Source of the DNA: Pilasporangium apinafurcum
Taxonomy: Eukaryota > Oomycota > Peronosporomycetes > Pythiales > Pythiaceae
Assembly: GCA_001600495.1 (NCBI GenBank)
Contig: BCKE01000005.1
Coordinates: 534,507-598,506 of the forward strand
Length of the DNA stretch: 64,000 nucleotides
Direction: 5' to 3'
Shown: positions 53,656 through 64,000 of the stretch, one piece after another
How positions within the stretch are numbered: position 1 is the first letter of the stretch
How the letters are laid out: every line of letters starts with the position of its first letter
Notes under the pieces: generated by a model
Seen by the model: only the letters and a program-made list of their open reading frames with translations
What the model was told of the DNA's origin: nothing
The model's database searches: none
Translations under genes and position numbers: made by a program

Positions 53656-54652
53656 TTATTGCATGCAACACTGCCGGTTTTTGCTTCGAATATCGGGACT
53701 TTTTACATCGGGATCGTGTTGCTCGTGGTTGACGATCTGCGCTTTGAGAACTGCTGTTTCCACTTCCAAATCATATTTCGACAGAGTAATGCCCGCTAAA
53801 TCCGCGGCCACTTGGCGAAAGGTTGTGTTTACCTGATCCCCTGACTTGGCTGACACAAAGAAAGTTTTCAAGTCGTTCTCCTCGGCGAACTGCTTATGCT
53901 TGGCCACTTTGACTGCGCGTAAATGATTCAAATCGGCTAAAGTTTGAAGATGATAGGATACATACTAAGCATTGATCGTTACAGACGTCACGTGATTGCA
54001 AGACACGAATACCTTACTTTTATTGCCGACCAAGGCTACATAAGGCATTCGTTCGTCGTCAAATGTGCGTCTCACTAAACGATACCAGTCTTCCAGGTTC
54101 TGAAAACTTTCATAGTTGGTGATATCATAGACCAACAGCACAGCCTAAAGCATTCCAAAGTATATATACGATGAAGAAGTGCATTGGAACTATCACTAAC
54201 ATACACATGCACCTGAGCTCCAAATATGTAATTCTTGAGCATTTTTCCACCGATGCTTTGACCACCGATATCCCAAATCTGCAATGTGGCCTGCACATCG
54301 CCTACGGCACATGCAGTGTGACGAGCGTAAACAGCTGCCAACCAGGAGATTGGTCGAGCAACCACGTACCTGGCAATACCAGCCGTTTCAAAAAGAAATC
54401 TAAGCCGATAGTTTGCTTATACATATTGGAAAAATTGTCTTCTGCATGACGCATGGCAATGGAGGTCTTGCCCACAGCACCATCTCCCAACAGGATCACC
54501 TGCTCAGATCACCAACAGACAATGCAATATACACTCGTCGAAATAAACCACATACAACACATTTACGTTCATATCAATAGAAAAGGATGAAAATGCACCT
54601 TGTATTGCAATTGACGAGGTTCATCAGTGTCACTATCTGTTTCCTTTGACAT
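53656..54652 (-). CDS. RAB28: RAB28-type small GTPase
   Basis: Five exons: 54652-54599, 54499-54370, 54301-54213, 54144-54018 and 53936-53656, giving 226 residues. The P-loop is GDGAVGKTS; then [18 protein letters not shown], the RAB28-specific [13 protein letters not shown] (instead of WDTAGQE), GNKTDL and FVSAKSG. RAB28 is a ciliary/flagellar GTPase that travels with intraflagellar transport and the BBSome in animals and is retained in zoosporic protists; that fits a zoospore-forming oomycete. The C-terminus CCMQ is a CaaX-like prenylation site, as in human RAB28. The gene is divergent from RAD50 with 255 bases between the start codons. Confidence 0.93.
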
Positions 54653-54907
54653 CGTGTTTCCGTCGCACCGATCTCTCAATGATCGACACTGTCAAACAGT
54701 GTTCACGCCTCTTCATGCTCCATTAGCTCTGTATTCGAGAATATCCGGTAGTCTTATTCATCAATTCTTTGAATTGCACTTTGTGGTGCAAAACAACCAT
54801 CACTCTCTTCCTGCAATAGGAAAAAATTTCCACATGGCAATTGGGTTAAAGTGCCAAAAAGACTGGGAAAGCAAAAGCAACGGAAAGCTTCTCCGTCCTG
54901 TAACACG

Positions 54908-57900
54908 ATGTCGAGCATTGAGAAGCTTTCGATCCGTGGTATTCGAAGCTTCAGTCCCAATCGTGAAGAGATTATCGAGTTTTATCATCCACTCACAGTG
55001 ATTTTGGGTGAGAATGGGTGCGGGAAAACCACGGTCATCGAGTGTTTGAAGATTGCGTGCACCGGATCGTTGCCACCGGGTGCGCGTGGTGGACAGAGTT
55101 TTGTGCACGATCCGAAAATTGAAGGCACGAACCAAGTGAAAGCCAGGTAGATGATCGGATTATTTGCCTTCTAGTGAGAAGGAAGTGATGTGTGTCTAAT
55201 TGTGTAATGATATTTCTTTGTTATGGAAGCATCCGGCTTCGCTTTTGCAATCGTGCGGGGAAGCAAATGGTAGTGCAACGTACATACCAGCTTCAACAAC
55301 TGAAGACGAACATGCGATACAAAGCGATGGATGGTGCAATCCGTGTTGTGAATGAGCTCGGTGAAAAAGTGAGCATGAGTCATAAATGTATGGAACTGGA
55401 TCGACACATTCCGGAGCTGCTCGGTGTCTCGAAAGCAATCTTGGAAAGTGTGATTTTCTGTCATCAGGAGGAGTCGAATTGGCCGTTGATGGAGGGAGCA
55501 ACGTTGAAGAAGCGCTTTGATGATATTTTCGAGTCCGCGCGGTATACGAAGGCGTTGGATGCTATTCGCAAATTGCGGAAAGCACGAAATACCGACACTA
55601 AAGACTTCAAACGAGATCTAGAGGTACTGAGTGTGAAAATGAAGACAGCAGAAGGTATCCGAGACAAAATTAATAAAGCACAGACGCGATTGGATGATGT
55701 CCTTCAAGAGTCAGAACAATTGAATGAAAAGGTGGATCGAGCCGAAGAGAAATTGAAAGAGCAGGAGCAGCTTCTCGAAGAAATTAAGGCTCATTGTTCG
55801 TCGCTGGAGAGAAGTGAGCTTGATGCATCACAAAAAGAAGAAAGCATACAGCGAGCATATGCAAATATTGAGCAAATGATGAGTGACACGGACGAAGAGC
55901 TCGAAGCACTGTTAAACAACTATGACGCCATTATCAATGGGCAGCTAAAAGAGTTTCAGGGGTTACAAGAGCAGGAGTCACAATACGTGGCAGACAAAAA
56001 ACGATTGCAAAAAAACTATTCGGACTTGTGCACTTCCAAAGGCAACGTGGAAGCGAAGATTGAAGCGAACCAACTCCAAGTAACGGAACTTATTGACATG
56101 GTCACCAAGTTTGGTGCAAAGTACAACATTTATCTACACCCATTACCGCTGCAAGCTGAAGATATTCAAGCATTTCTCGCCAAATTCAAAGCTGCTGTAA
56201 ACCAAAAGCAGGATTCAGTTCAACAACGCGAATTTGAGAATCAACAAGCAGAAGATGTTTTAACTGCCGAACTCTCAGAGCTCAAAGCCAAACTCCATCA
56301 TAACAGAGAGGAATACAAGGCCAAGATGCGGGAGCTGGGTGACATTAACACCGACAAGAGGAAAATGGCGATAAGATTGAAAGAATTGAGTGGCATGGCA
56401 CTGCCCTCACAGCGCGACGTCACCGAGATGGACATACTCATCCAGAAAGCTGAAAATTCTTTGCAAACGCACAAAGAACAGCACAATGTAGTGAACTTGA
56501 AAGATGAGATTCAACTCCTCAATCGTAAACTAAACGACGCAAACTTTGAAATCGAGCAACTTGACGAGAAGATTGGAGTCCTACGGCTTCATGAGCGCGA
56601 GCATATCTCCTTGGATGCCAAGCAGACAGAATACCGCAGCAAAATAGAAGACTTTAATTTCAAATTGGCAGAAAAAGCCAGTGAATTTCAAGAAATTTTG
56701 GGTGCTAAAGCTCCAACTGACCGCGATTCGCTTGTAGCAGCGATTAAGATCGTTGATGATCTCTTAGTTGATCATAAACGAAATTATGACCAAACCAAAA
56801 GAGAGTTGACCCAAGCAGAGCAAAAGTTACAAGAGAACATGGTATCTTCGAAGCTTCTTGAAAAGAACTTAACAACTCTCCGATCAGAGAAAAATGAGCT
56901 GGAACAATCTCAAGTTGTTGAAATGAAAAAAATGTTAGAAGAAGTGCTGCCAGGAGAGGATTTGAAAAATGCCGAACAGGGGGTACAAAAATTGGAAAAG
57001 GCTTACTTCGATGCAAAAGACAAGACGCTGCGGTGCAAGAACACTATCGCTTTCTTAAATATTTTTAAGCAAAAGGGAGAAAAGGAACATTGCTGTCCAT
57101 TGTGTCAACGGGGGATGAGTGCTGAAGAAGAGCAAATATTTATCAAAGCTATCATCGAGAAGACGGATGACAAGAAAATTCATGATAAAATCAAAAAAGC
57201 AGAAGCTCAAGAGAGTATTGCTTACAATAAATGGAAAGAAATGGAGAACTACATACCTAGCTGGCAAAAATGGATGCGACTCGAATCACAAATTTCTGAG
57301 AAGAGTAAAGAGCTGAATGAGCTCTACATGATGCAAAAAACTCTGCAGGTAGAAGTTAGGGACAAGAAACACCATGCGGAGTTGGCGCAGCGCCAGTTTG
57401 AGGAAACACAACGAGTCAATCGAGAATTGGGAAATCTTGGTGAGATAATGAGTGAATTGAACCGAACATACGCGAAAATTATAGGAGAAGAAGAGCGTCT
57501 CAAATCTATGGATGAGGAAGCTGTGGGTCCTGGTAATTCATCCTTGGCCAATGTGCAGTCGGTAAAAGACACAAAACAAGCTGAAATACAGGAACTAAAT
57601 CGTCAAGTCCAACGGAAGCAGATCGAATTGCAGCGTATTCAAGATATGCAGCAACAACTGCAGAACGATTTGCACACGCGGAAGCAAGAAAAGCTGAAGA
57701 TGGAGGAACAGCGAAAGGACTACGAAGCTGCAATTGATGAACAAAACAAATTACGGGAAAGAGAAAAAGCGCTGCGTGATGCTACACTCAAACTAACAGA
57801 TGCTGAAGGACCTTTGGAACATGATGTAAAAAAGAAAGAGGCTGAGCGAGAATCAGGTCGTGCTGAAGCCACTACAGAACAAAGGAAATTGAGACTGGAG

Positions 57901-59183
57901 TTGCAGCAGCATCAAGAGGATCTGCACATCTTTAGTGATAAGTGTCAAATTATTGAACGCCAAGAGATAACCAAGCTCGAGAGAGAACTTCAACAGCTGG
58001 AAGAACAAATTGCACAGATCAAGCAACAACAAATAACAGCTGATCAGGCACTGGAAGAGCTTTCTCCTCAAATTACACGTGCTCGCCAACATCTTGATCA
58101 ACAAGAAACATTTAAACGTCACATTCGAGGTAATTTGGAGTATCGCAATATGATGAAGGAGCTGGAATCAATTCGAGCTAAGATAGAGAACATTAAGCAG
58201 AAGCTAAACGAATTACCGCCGATTGCAGATGTCGATAAACGCGTACAGACGTCAAAGGCTGCTGTTGGAGCTGTACGAGATTCCCGCGCGATATTACAGG
58301 GGCGTAAACAACAATTGGATGAACAAATTCGCGAGTACAAGGTGCAGCTTCGAGCTGCCGATCTAAGGAATGTTGAAGAGAAGTACCGACAGAAATATAT
58401 CCAGTATGAAACAACAACTATGGCAGTTGAAGATTTGGACAAATATTACAAGGCACTAGATCAGTCTCTGTTGCAGTATCATTCCAAGAAAGTCGAGGAA
58501 ATCAACACTATTATTCGATCTCTCTGGCAAGTAACGTATAGGGGCCAGGATATAGATACAATCGAGTTGGTAAGTGGTCAGCAATCTGCTGAGGGAACTG
58601 CGAAGACTACCACTCGATCATATGACTATCGAGTGGTCATGAAGAAAGGTGGAGCTATGATCGATATGCGTGGACGATGCAGTGCGGGACAGAAAGTTCT
58701 TGCTGCATTAGTTATTCGACTGGCTTTGGCGGAAACATTTTGCTTAAATTGCGGTATTCTTACGTTGGATGAACCAACGACGAATCTTGACACGGAAAAC
58801 AAATATGGATTGGCTCAAGCTATTACCGAGTAAGTTGGCTTTGCATTCGTGTATTTAGTGTCTCTGCACTCAAATTGTTACATGCCATTACTTTTACTGG
58901 TGTTATGTACAGCATCCTGAACGCCCGCGCTGGTCAGCTAAATTTCCAATTGGTTTGTATTACCCATGATGAGGAATTTGTGCATATGCTGAGCCAAACC
59001 CAAGCCTTGAGTGGTTCACGTCCAGAATATTACTGGCGAATTTCAAGAGAACACATGTAAGTGATGATAGACTTCTCTATTACATTCATAGACACCATTT
59101 CTCATCATTATTATTACTATTACAGGGGTAACAACCGCTATTATAGCAAGATTGAACGTCGTGATTGGCGAGATGGAAACTGA
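54908..59183 (+). CDS. RAD50: RAD50, MRN/MRX DNA-repair ATPase
   Basis: Four exons: 54908-55146, 55230-58829, 58913-59056 and 59126-59183, giving 1346 residues. RAD50 is the SMC-like ATPase that, with MRE11 and NBS1, tethers and processes double-strand breaks in the nucleus. Walker A is GENGCGKTT (about residue 37); the Q-loop is FCHQEESNWPL near 157; about 1,000 residues of coiled coil follow. The zinc hook at the apex is CPLCQRGM near 701. The ABC signature RCSAGQKVLAALVIRLALAE is near 1228, Walker B ILTLDEPTTNLD near 1256, and the D/H-loop ITHDEEF is in exon 3. The length is close to that of other eukaryotic RAD50s. The last exon encodes the conserved YYSKIERR end. Confidence 0.95.
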
Positions 59184-59497
59184 GCAGTTGGTGTCATTGG
59201 CTCCATCAATTACAGCGAAGCTAGGTGCTATAGATTGTTGTACAGCTCCTTGAGCAGTATCGTGGTTGACATGACGTCTAAATCAGAATATGAATTCTAT
59301 TTGGGCTTCTAGCATGTGAGATCCTTCTCACTTGGTTTGTTTTGCTCGTTCTTCAGCTTCAGTTGAACGTCAAGGCTACTACTTTGCTTCAAGAGTTCAC
59401 GGACGGCCATGGTTGCATATGAAGATGGACCTGTTTGTTCATTATAACAGTAGTTGTTAGTAAAGCAACACAATTCAAAATCCATTATGTGTGATCT
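59184..59497. other. Spacer between convergent RAD50 and PUS7
   Basis: About 310 bases between two converging 3' ends. Nothing recognisable beyond untranslated sequence. Confidence 0.5.
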
Positions 59498-61761
59498 TCA
59501 CGTACTCAACTGAAATTCCAAACAGAGGGCTCGGAATTTGCCTTCAGCAATGGATGGCTGAACTACACGTTTCGTTAAACGATCAACATCCGTTGCCATC
59601 AAAGCTATCGTTGGATCATCATATCGTTTAATTTCATGAACCACATCGATCGGCTTCTTTAGAACATGACGAAAAGATCCAGGCAGGTGATATTCCGAGT
59701 TGGTAGCACGTGCTAGCGACTGGAAATCGACGCCATCGGCCGCAAGGATGTCGTCGTATCGTTGCTTCAGTTCGTTCGCTGGGTACATTATATCATAGCC
59801 CGGCAACGGGAGCACGACATCATAGATTGAGTACTGGTCGATATTGGCTGCCGTTACGACAATAGCTGTGTTTGGTCTCATCTCCGATCGCAATTTTTTT
59901 GATACAGGAGTCACATTGTCGTCTCCTTGAAGCTCTTCACCTTCAACATCGTCTTCGATGAACTCATCAACATTGACAGCATCCTGCGGTAGTACAAGAT
60001 CACCCTCGATAGGTTTGTCGCTTGGAAATTTTGTTAATCGCTCACTTGTAATCGTATTCCACACGTAACTCTGATACGCGTGTGTATACATCTATAAACA
60101 ATCAGCATATGATACGTCATGACCCATCATTACTCAATCTGATCAATAAAGCTAAAATAGGTAGCAATGATCTATTGTAAACATACCATTCGCAAGTGTC
60201 GCGGGATACATTGAATCGCATGACTGTATGCTTCGAGACCGTGAGCTTCAAGTCCTTGCAGTATAGCGCGTTCGGCGATTAAATACGGCGGGAACGAACG
60301 AAATGCTTCATCGAGATCCTGATGGTCCTGGAAGTGTTGTCGTGCCATTGCAATTTTTGTAGGATCCCCATCTTGTGGCTTCATGATGAGATCGACTGCC
60401 AATTTGTAGTCGCGATTCAAGATGGCACGCCCGATTTCATGCGTGGGAATGAGCTTGGTTCCGAAGCGTTGCAATCCAAAGTAATTGATGAACCCTCGTG
60501 AAGCCCAGCTTGCCACAGCGTTGTGGATGGCGTCGTCTGATAATTTGTCGTCTGCAGGGAGACTCCGAATCGTTAACGCAAAGCGGTTTCCTTGTAAATC
60601 TCCCAGATTGAGTTTCTTGGTCACATACTTGGGATTACCTACCAGAAAGTTGAATGTGTGCAAGTCCCTACCGGCCCTGTTCAGCATTTCCAGTTTTTCG
60701 ATGGACCCACGATAAACGGTGCATAACTGCGTCGTAATACCGCGCTTGTCTTTCGTACCGGCATAGCTGAACATTGACACGCTCAAATTCATCGCCTTCG
60801 CCAATTGATTCATGACGCTGTTCGTCTCCATATTGCGCTTATACAAGACAAATTGCAAGTAATCGGGTCGATCCTTTGGCCAGGTATTCTTGGCACGCTG
60901 GTCAATGTCCTTACGTTTTTTTCCGCCCACGACCAACCGTCTCACGCGTACTACTGTCACACCATCTTTGTTGGGCACGGTATCGGAAATGATCAAACTG
61001 GCGCCAAGCTCGCGGATGAGCATATGCACAGCAGTCCGATCTTCTTTGTTCGCGATCTCTGGAAAATAAAACTCTTGATGCATCTTCTCACTCGATTCAG
61101 TTGGCTCAGTTAATGAATTTGGTGTTTTTTGGTTTGCTGCCTCCTCTGTTTGTGTCACAAGTATATTCAATATGAACTGTTCCAGTTGCTCTGCGGTCGA
61201 ATCATCACAGATCTTGGCAACATTTTCCTTCAACTTTGCAATATTCGTGCGCGTTTGCTGTTGCACCGCTAGACGCTTGTTGGCGTTAAACATACCAAGT
61301 AATCTACCAGCGATGACACCTACCAGCGAATGCACAGGTGCCGGGATGGACATTTTCATATTGCTGCTGGGATCATTACCACTGCTACGTGCAGCATCAT
61401 TGAGAAACGCAAATACACGCTGCTTGAAGATCTCACTTACTTTTCGTTCTTTCGTTTTAGGTGTAACTTGCTTCACGTCTGTCAGGTGCACGACCGTGCC
61501 TGTTTGGTCTACTTCGTGCACAATGAAATCCGAATACCGCTCTTTGATTGCCCCGGAAAACCCAGTCACTTCGGGAGTCAGGAATCGTGTGATACCCACA
61601 ACTTCCTCGTCGACGCTCTTGGCGATGCCATCGTTGTAGCCAGGTCCACGGAAGTTGTGCATCGGTGGAGCTCCTCGTCCTCTACCTCTACCTCTTCCTC
61701 TGCCACGTCCACCACCACCACGTCGGCCACCTCCTCGAGAGGAGAAATGTGCTTTGGGCAT
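59498..61761 (-). CDS. PUS7: PUS7 (TruD-family tRNA/mRNA pseudouridine synthase), copy A
   Basis: Two exons: 61761-60187 and 60091-59498, giving 722 residues. PUS7 converts uridine to pseudouridine in tRNA, snRNA and mRNA. The catalytic TruD motif is FSYAGTKDKRGITTQ, with the catalytic Asp in the KDKR part. Other family motifs are WASRGFINYFGLQRFG, HEIGRAIL and, across the splice, PRHLRMMYTHAYQSYVWN. The N-terminus is an RGG-rich tail (GGGRRGGGGRGRGRG) that may bind RNA or aid nuclear import. The ATG at 61761 is preferred; the frame upstream starts from a GTG. A paralogue starts 439 bases away on the opposite strand. Confidence 0.93.
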
Positions 61762-62199
61762 GCTGTGAAAACTTCCAAAACGCGCCAACTGCGTACTACA
61801 AGTACAAAGGACGAAAGCGCTATTCAGCGCGCAAGCTGCCCGCACACGCAGCAAGATCGTCGTGGCCACTTGTGCTTGCAGTAGAGAAAGCAAGCAGACA
61901 ACCAACCGATCTATTGGAGAGCAATCTGTTCAAGTCGCAAAAATTGTCATTCGTTCCAAAATCTGTCGACATTGTGCAACTTTAGTTTTATGTTAAGTAT
62001 ATAATATTGCTATATTAGGGTATTATCCCTTTTTAGTGACATGTCACTATAATTTCAATACGACTGGATCGGACAACATCTTGGATAGCAAGGAAAGCCG
62101 CGCTTGGCAGAGGATCAAGAAGAGACTCAGGCAGCGACATACCACCAAGTGCACGCAGCTTCTCAAGAGACATAGACAAGGATAAATAGAAGAATAGCA
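61762..62199. promoter_or_regulatory. Shared promoter of the two PUS7 copies
   Basis: The 438 bases between the two divergent PUS7 start codons must contain both promoters. No inverted-repeat symmetry between the two halves was seen by eye, so the duplication is not recent at this level. Confidence 0.45.
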
Positions 62200-64000
62200 A
62201 TGGATTCTCGACGGCAGCATCATTCCAATGGACGACAGAATGACCACCGACGCCACGGTCGTGGTGGACGAAGTGGTGGCGGACGCGGAGGAGGAGGGTA
62301 CCACCACCATCAGCAGCACAGCAGTAACTCCCACAATCGCGGGTCATTCTGGTTTAGAGGCGAAGGCTACAACGATCAGGATACTGTGAGCATCGCTGAA
62401 GACGTGGTCGGCATCAATGGCTTCCTGTATCCTGACCAGCCAGGATTCAATGGTCAAGTCAAACAGCGATTTTCCGATTTCGTGGTGCACGAGATCACCA
62501 CATCAGGTCAGCGAGTGACACTCACAAAGCTTGCTGCTAAGAAGAAACCGGTGCAGGTAAAATTCCAACAGCGGCTGTTTTCGTTTCTCTCTGGCAGCAT
62601 CAATGAATGTGACCAGAGCGCCGAGATCGTCGCGGCCGCCAAGACCCTCTCGCGGCAGGTGCTGCATCACTGGAACGAGCAAATGAAGCAGGGCAGGGCT
62701 GCACAGGAGGCATACAATACGCGTAAGCTGATTGCATTGGTCACGAGCGAGCTGGGCGTGAAAAAGGGCAAGGAGTTTGAGGATTTTTTGAAGAATGTCC
62801 AGGAAGTCAAGCTTGCAAAAAAGGAGAAGGAAAAAGCAGGGGTGACGGTAGCATCAGCCAGTGACGATGCGCTAGTATTCTACATTGGAGGGTTGAATGA
62901 TAAACGCGATCGTGTGTTTTTGCATGAAACCATGCGTCGATATGGCAAATCGTTGATTATCGCGGATACAATTATGTCGGATGATCACAGCCAAGTGATT
63001 CGCATTCGACCGACCACGTCCGGGCCACCAAGGAAAGGTGAACGAGTGGACTGGCCCGTGGAACAACGTACGTGCCCAAACAATAATTTGTACGCGGAAC
63101 ACTATGGCAATATGCGTCATTGACATGCTATTTTTTTCTGTTGTTCTGTAGCGGACTATCTGCAATTCGTTCTCTATAAGCGCAACAAGGACACAATGGC
63201 CGTGATTAATCAGATTGCATCCATTCTAAAAGTGAATACCGCGAATTTCTCGTATGCGGATGTAAAGGACAAACGTGGGATCACAACGCAGTTGTGTACA
63301 GTCTACCGCGTACCGAAAGAGCGAGCACAGGGTTTACTACGTCCAACGCATCGCAGCTTGGATGACCAGCCGTACCTGGTAGGTGATCTCAAGTACGTTT
63401 GGTCCAAGCTCAGCCTTGGTAATTGTCGGGGTAATCACTTCACGGTCGCTATTCGTGGACTCGCGGGTGAAGATGAACTCTCCAAAGAGGATATCCAAAA
63501 GGCTGTCGATAGTTGGAGTGCACGTGGTTTTATCAATTTCTTTGGACTGGCTCGGTTTGGGAGCAACTCAACGTCATATCACTTGCTCGGTCGCGCGATC
63601 TTACGCAAGGACTTCAAACTGGCAGTGCTCTTGCTGCTACGACCTCAAGATGGAGAAGCGAGTAAGATTCGCCAAGCACGCGAACATTTTAGACAGCATA
63701 AAGACGTGGCAGCTGCGTTGCGGATGTTGCCATCGTATTTGATCTCTGAACGTGCCGTGCTTGAAGGACTATTGCAGCATGGCATCGAAGCAAATGAGCT
63801 AGCATTCCAAAACATTCCTCGTCATCTGCGAGTCGCATATGTCGAATCCTATCAAAACTACGTCTGGAATGAAATGGCGAGTCTTCGACTGACGAAATAC
63901 TCGTCAACGAAAGCAGTTGTCGGTGATTTAGTGTACGTGAAGAAGCCTGAACAAGAAATGAAACAAGAGGTCGAGCCGCCGGCGAATAAGCGGCAAAAAA
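62200..64000 (+). CDS. PUS7-like pseudouridine synthase, copy B (3' end outside window)
   Basis: Exon 1 is 62200-63067 and exon 2 runs from 63152 to the window end; 572 codons are visible. The N-terminus is an RGG/His-rich tail (GRGGRSGGGRGGGGYHHHQQH). The TruD motif reads FSYADVKDKRGITTQ: the catalytic Asp is kept, but the usual AGT before KDKR is ADV. FINFFGLARFG, LLGRAIL and PRHLRVAYVESYQNYVWNEM match copy A. The intron falls before PDYLQFVLYKRN, where copy A has none, and the copy A intron after PRHLRM is absent here. The two should modify RNA by the same chemistry; copy B is shorter in the central insert and may have different targets. The stop codon lies beyond the window. Confidence 0.9.

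Noticed and set aside
1-64000. tRNA, rRNA genes and CRISPR arrays
   Set aside because: No T-loop/acceptor combination of a tRNA, no rRNA-like stretch, and no regularly spaced repeats were found by eye; CRISPR would not be expected in a nuclear eukaryotic genome.

Overview
This window is nuclear DNA from an oomycete (Peronosporomycetes, stramenopiles). The clearest marker is a run of seven elicitin-like genes, a family known only from oomycetes. Short GT-AG introns (mostly 65-90 nt), compact intergenic spaces, a plant-type COX5C subunit and two PUS7 paralogues agree with this. Genus cannot be fixed from the sequence. I rebuilt multi-exon genes by eye from splice sites; every complete model gives an uninterrupted reading frame of the right length.

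Layout. 0.4-5.1 kb: two tandem APC-family permeases sharing near-identical blocks. 5.3-15.2 kb: a membrane PH+DUF547 protein, a TMTC-type TPR membrane protein, a COX5C-like respiratory subunit, and a TPR+SGNH-hydrolase protein. 15.5-18.5 kb: UTP14. 18.7-30.9 kb: seven tandem elicitin-like genes, all on the minus strand. 31.8-39.4 kb: PPAN/SSF1, CYC8/SSN6 and a 12-exon MMT/FieF-type cation efflux protein. 40.1-43.1 kb: a transposon patch with an intact pogo/Tigger-type DDE transposase and, beside it, a decayed TnpB/Fanzor C-terminus. 43.5-51.4 kb: an SLC25 carrier, PheRS alpha, an enoyl-CoA hydratase-family protein and PDK1. 51.7-59.2 kb: the divergent ribosomal pair eL22/P2, then the divergent pair RAB28/RAD50. 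59.5 kb to the end: two PUS7 genes head to head; the second runs off the window.

How the genes fit together. Many genes serve ribosome building and translation (UTP14, PPAN, eL22, P2, PheRS alpha, both PUS7 genes), but they are not one operon-like unit. The secreted elicitin-like array is the accessory, lineage-specific part. Its members have kept two of the three canonical elicitin disulfides with fixed spacing, have lost both halves of the third, and share an extra C-terminal block (W-R-R-D ... V-P-Y-D) that I do not recognise. That array, the Fanzor-like remnant beside a DDE transposase, and the inverted PUS7 pair with non-matching introns are the parts most worth following up.
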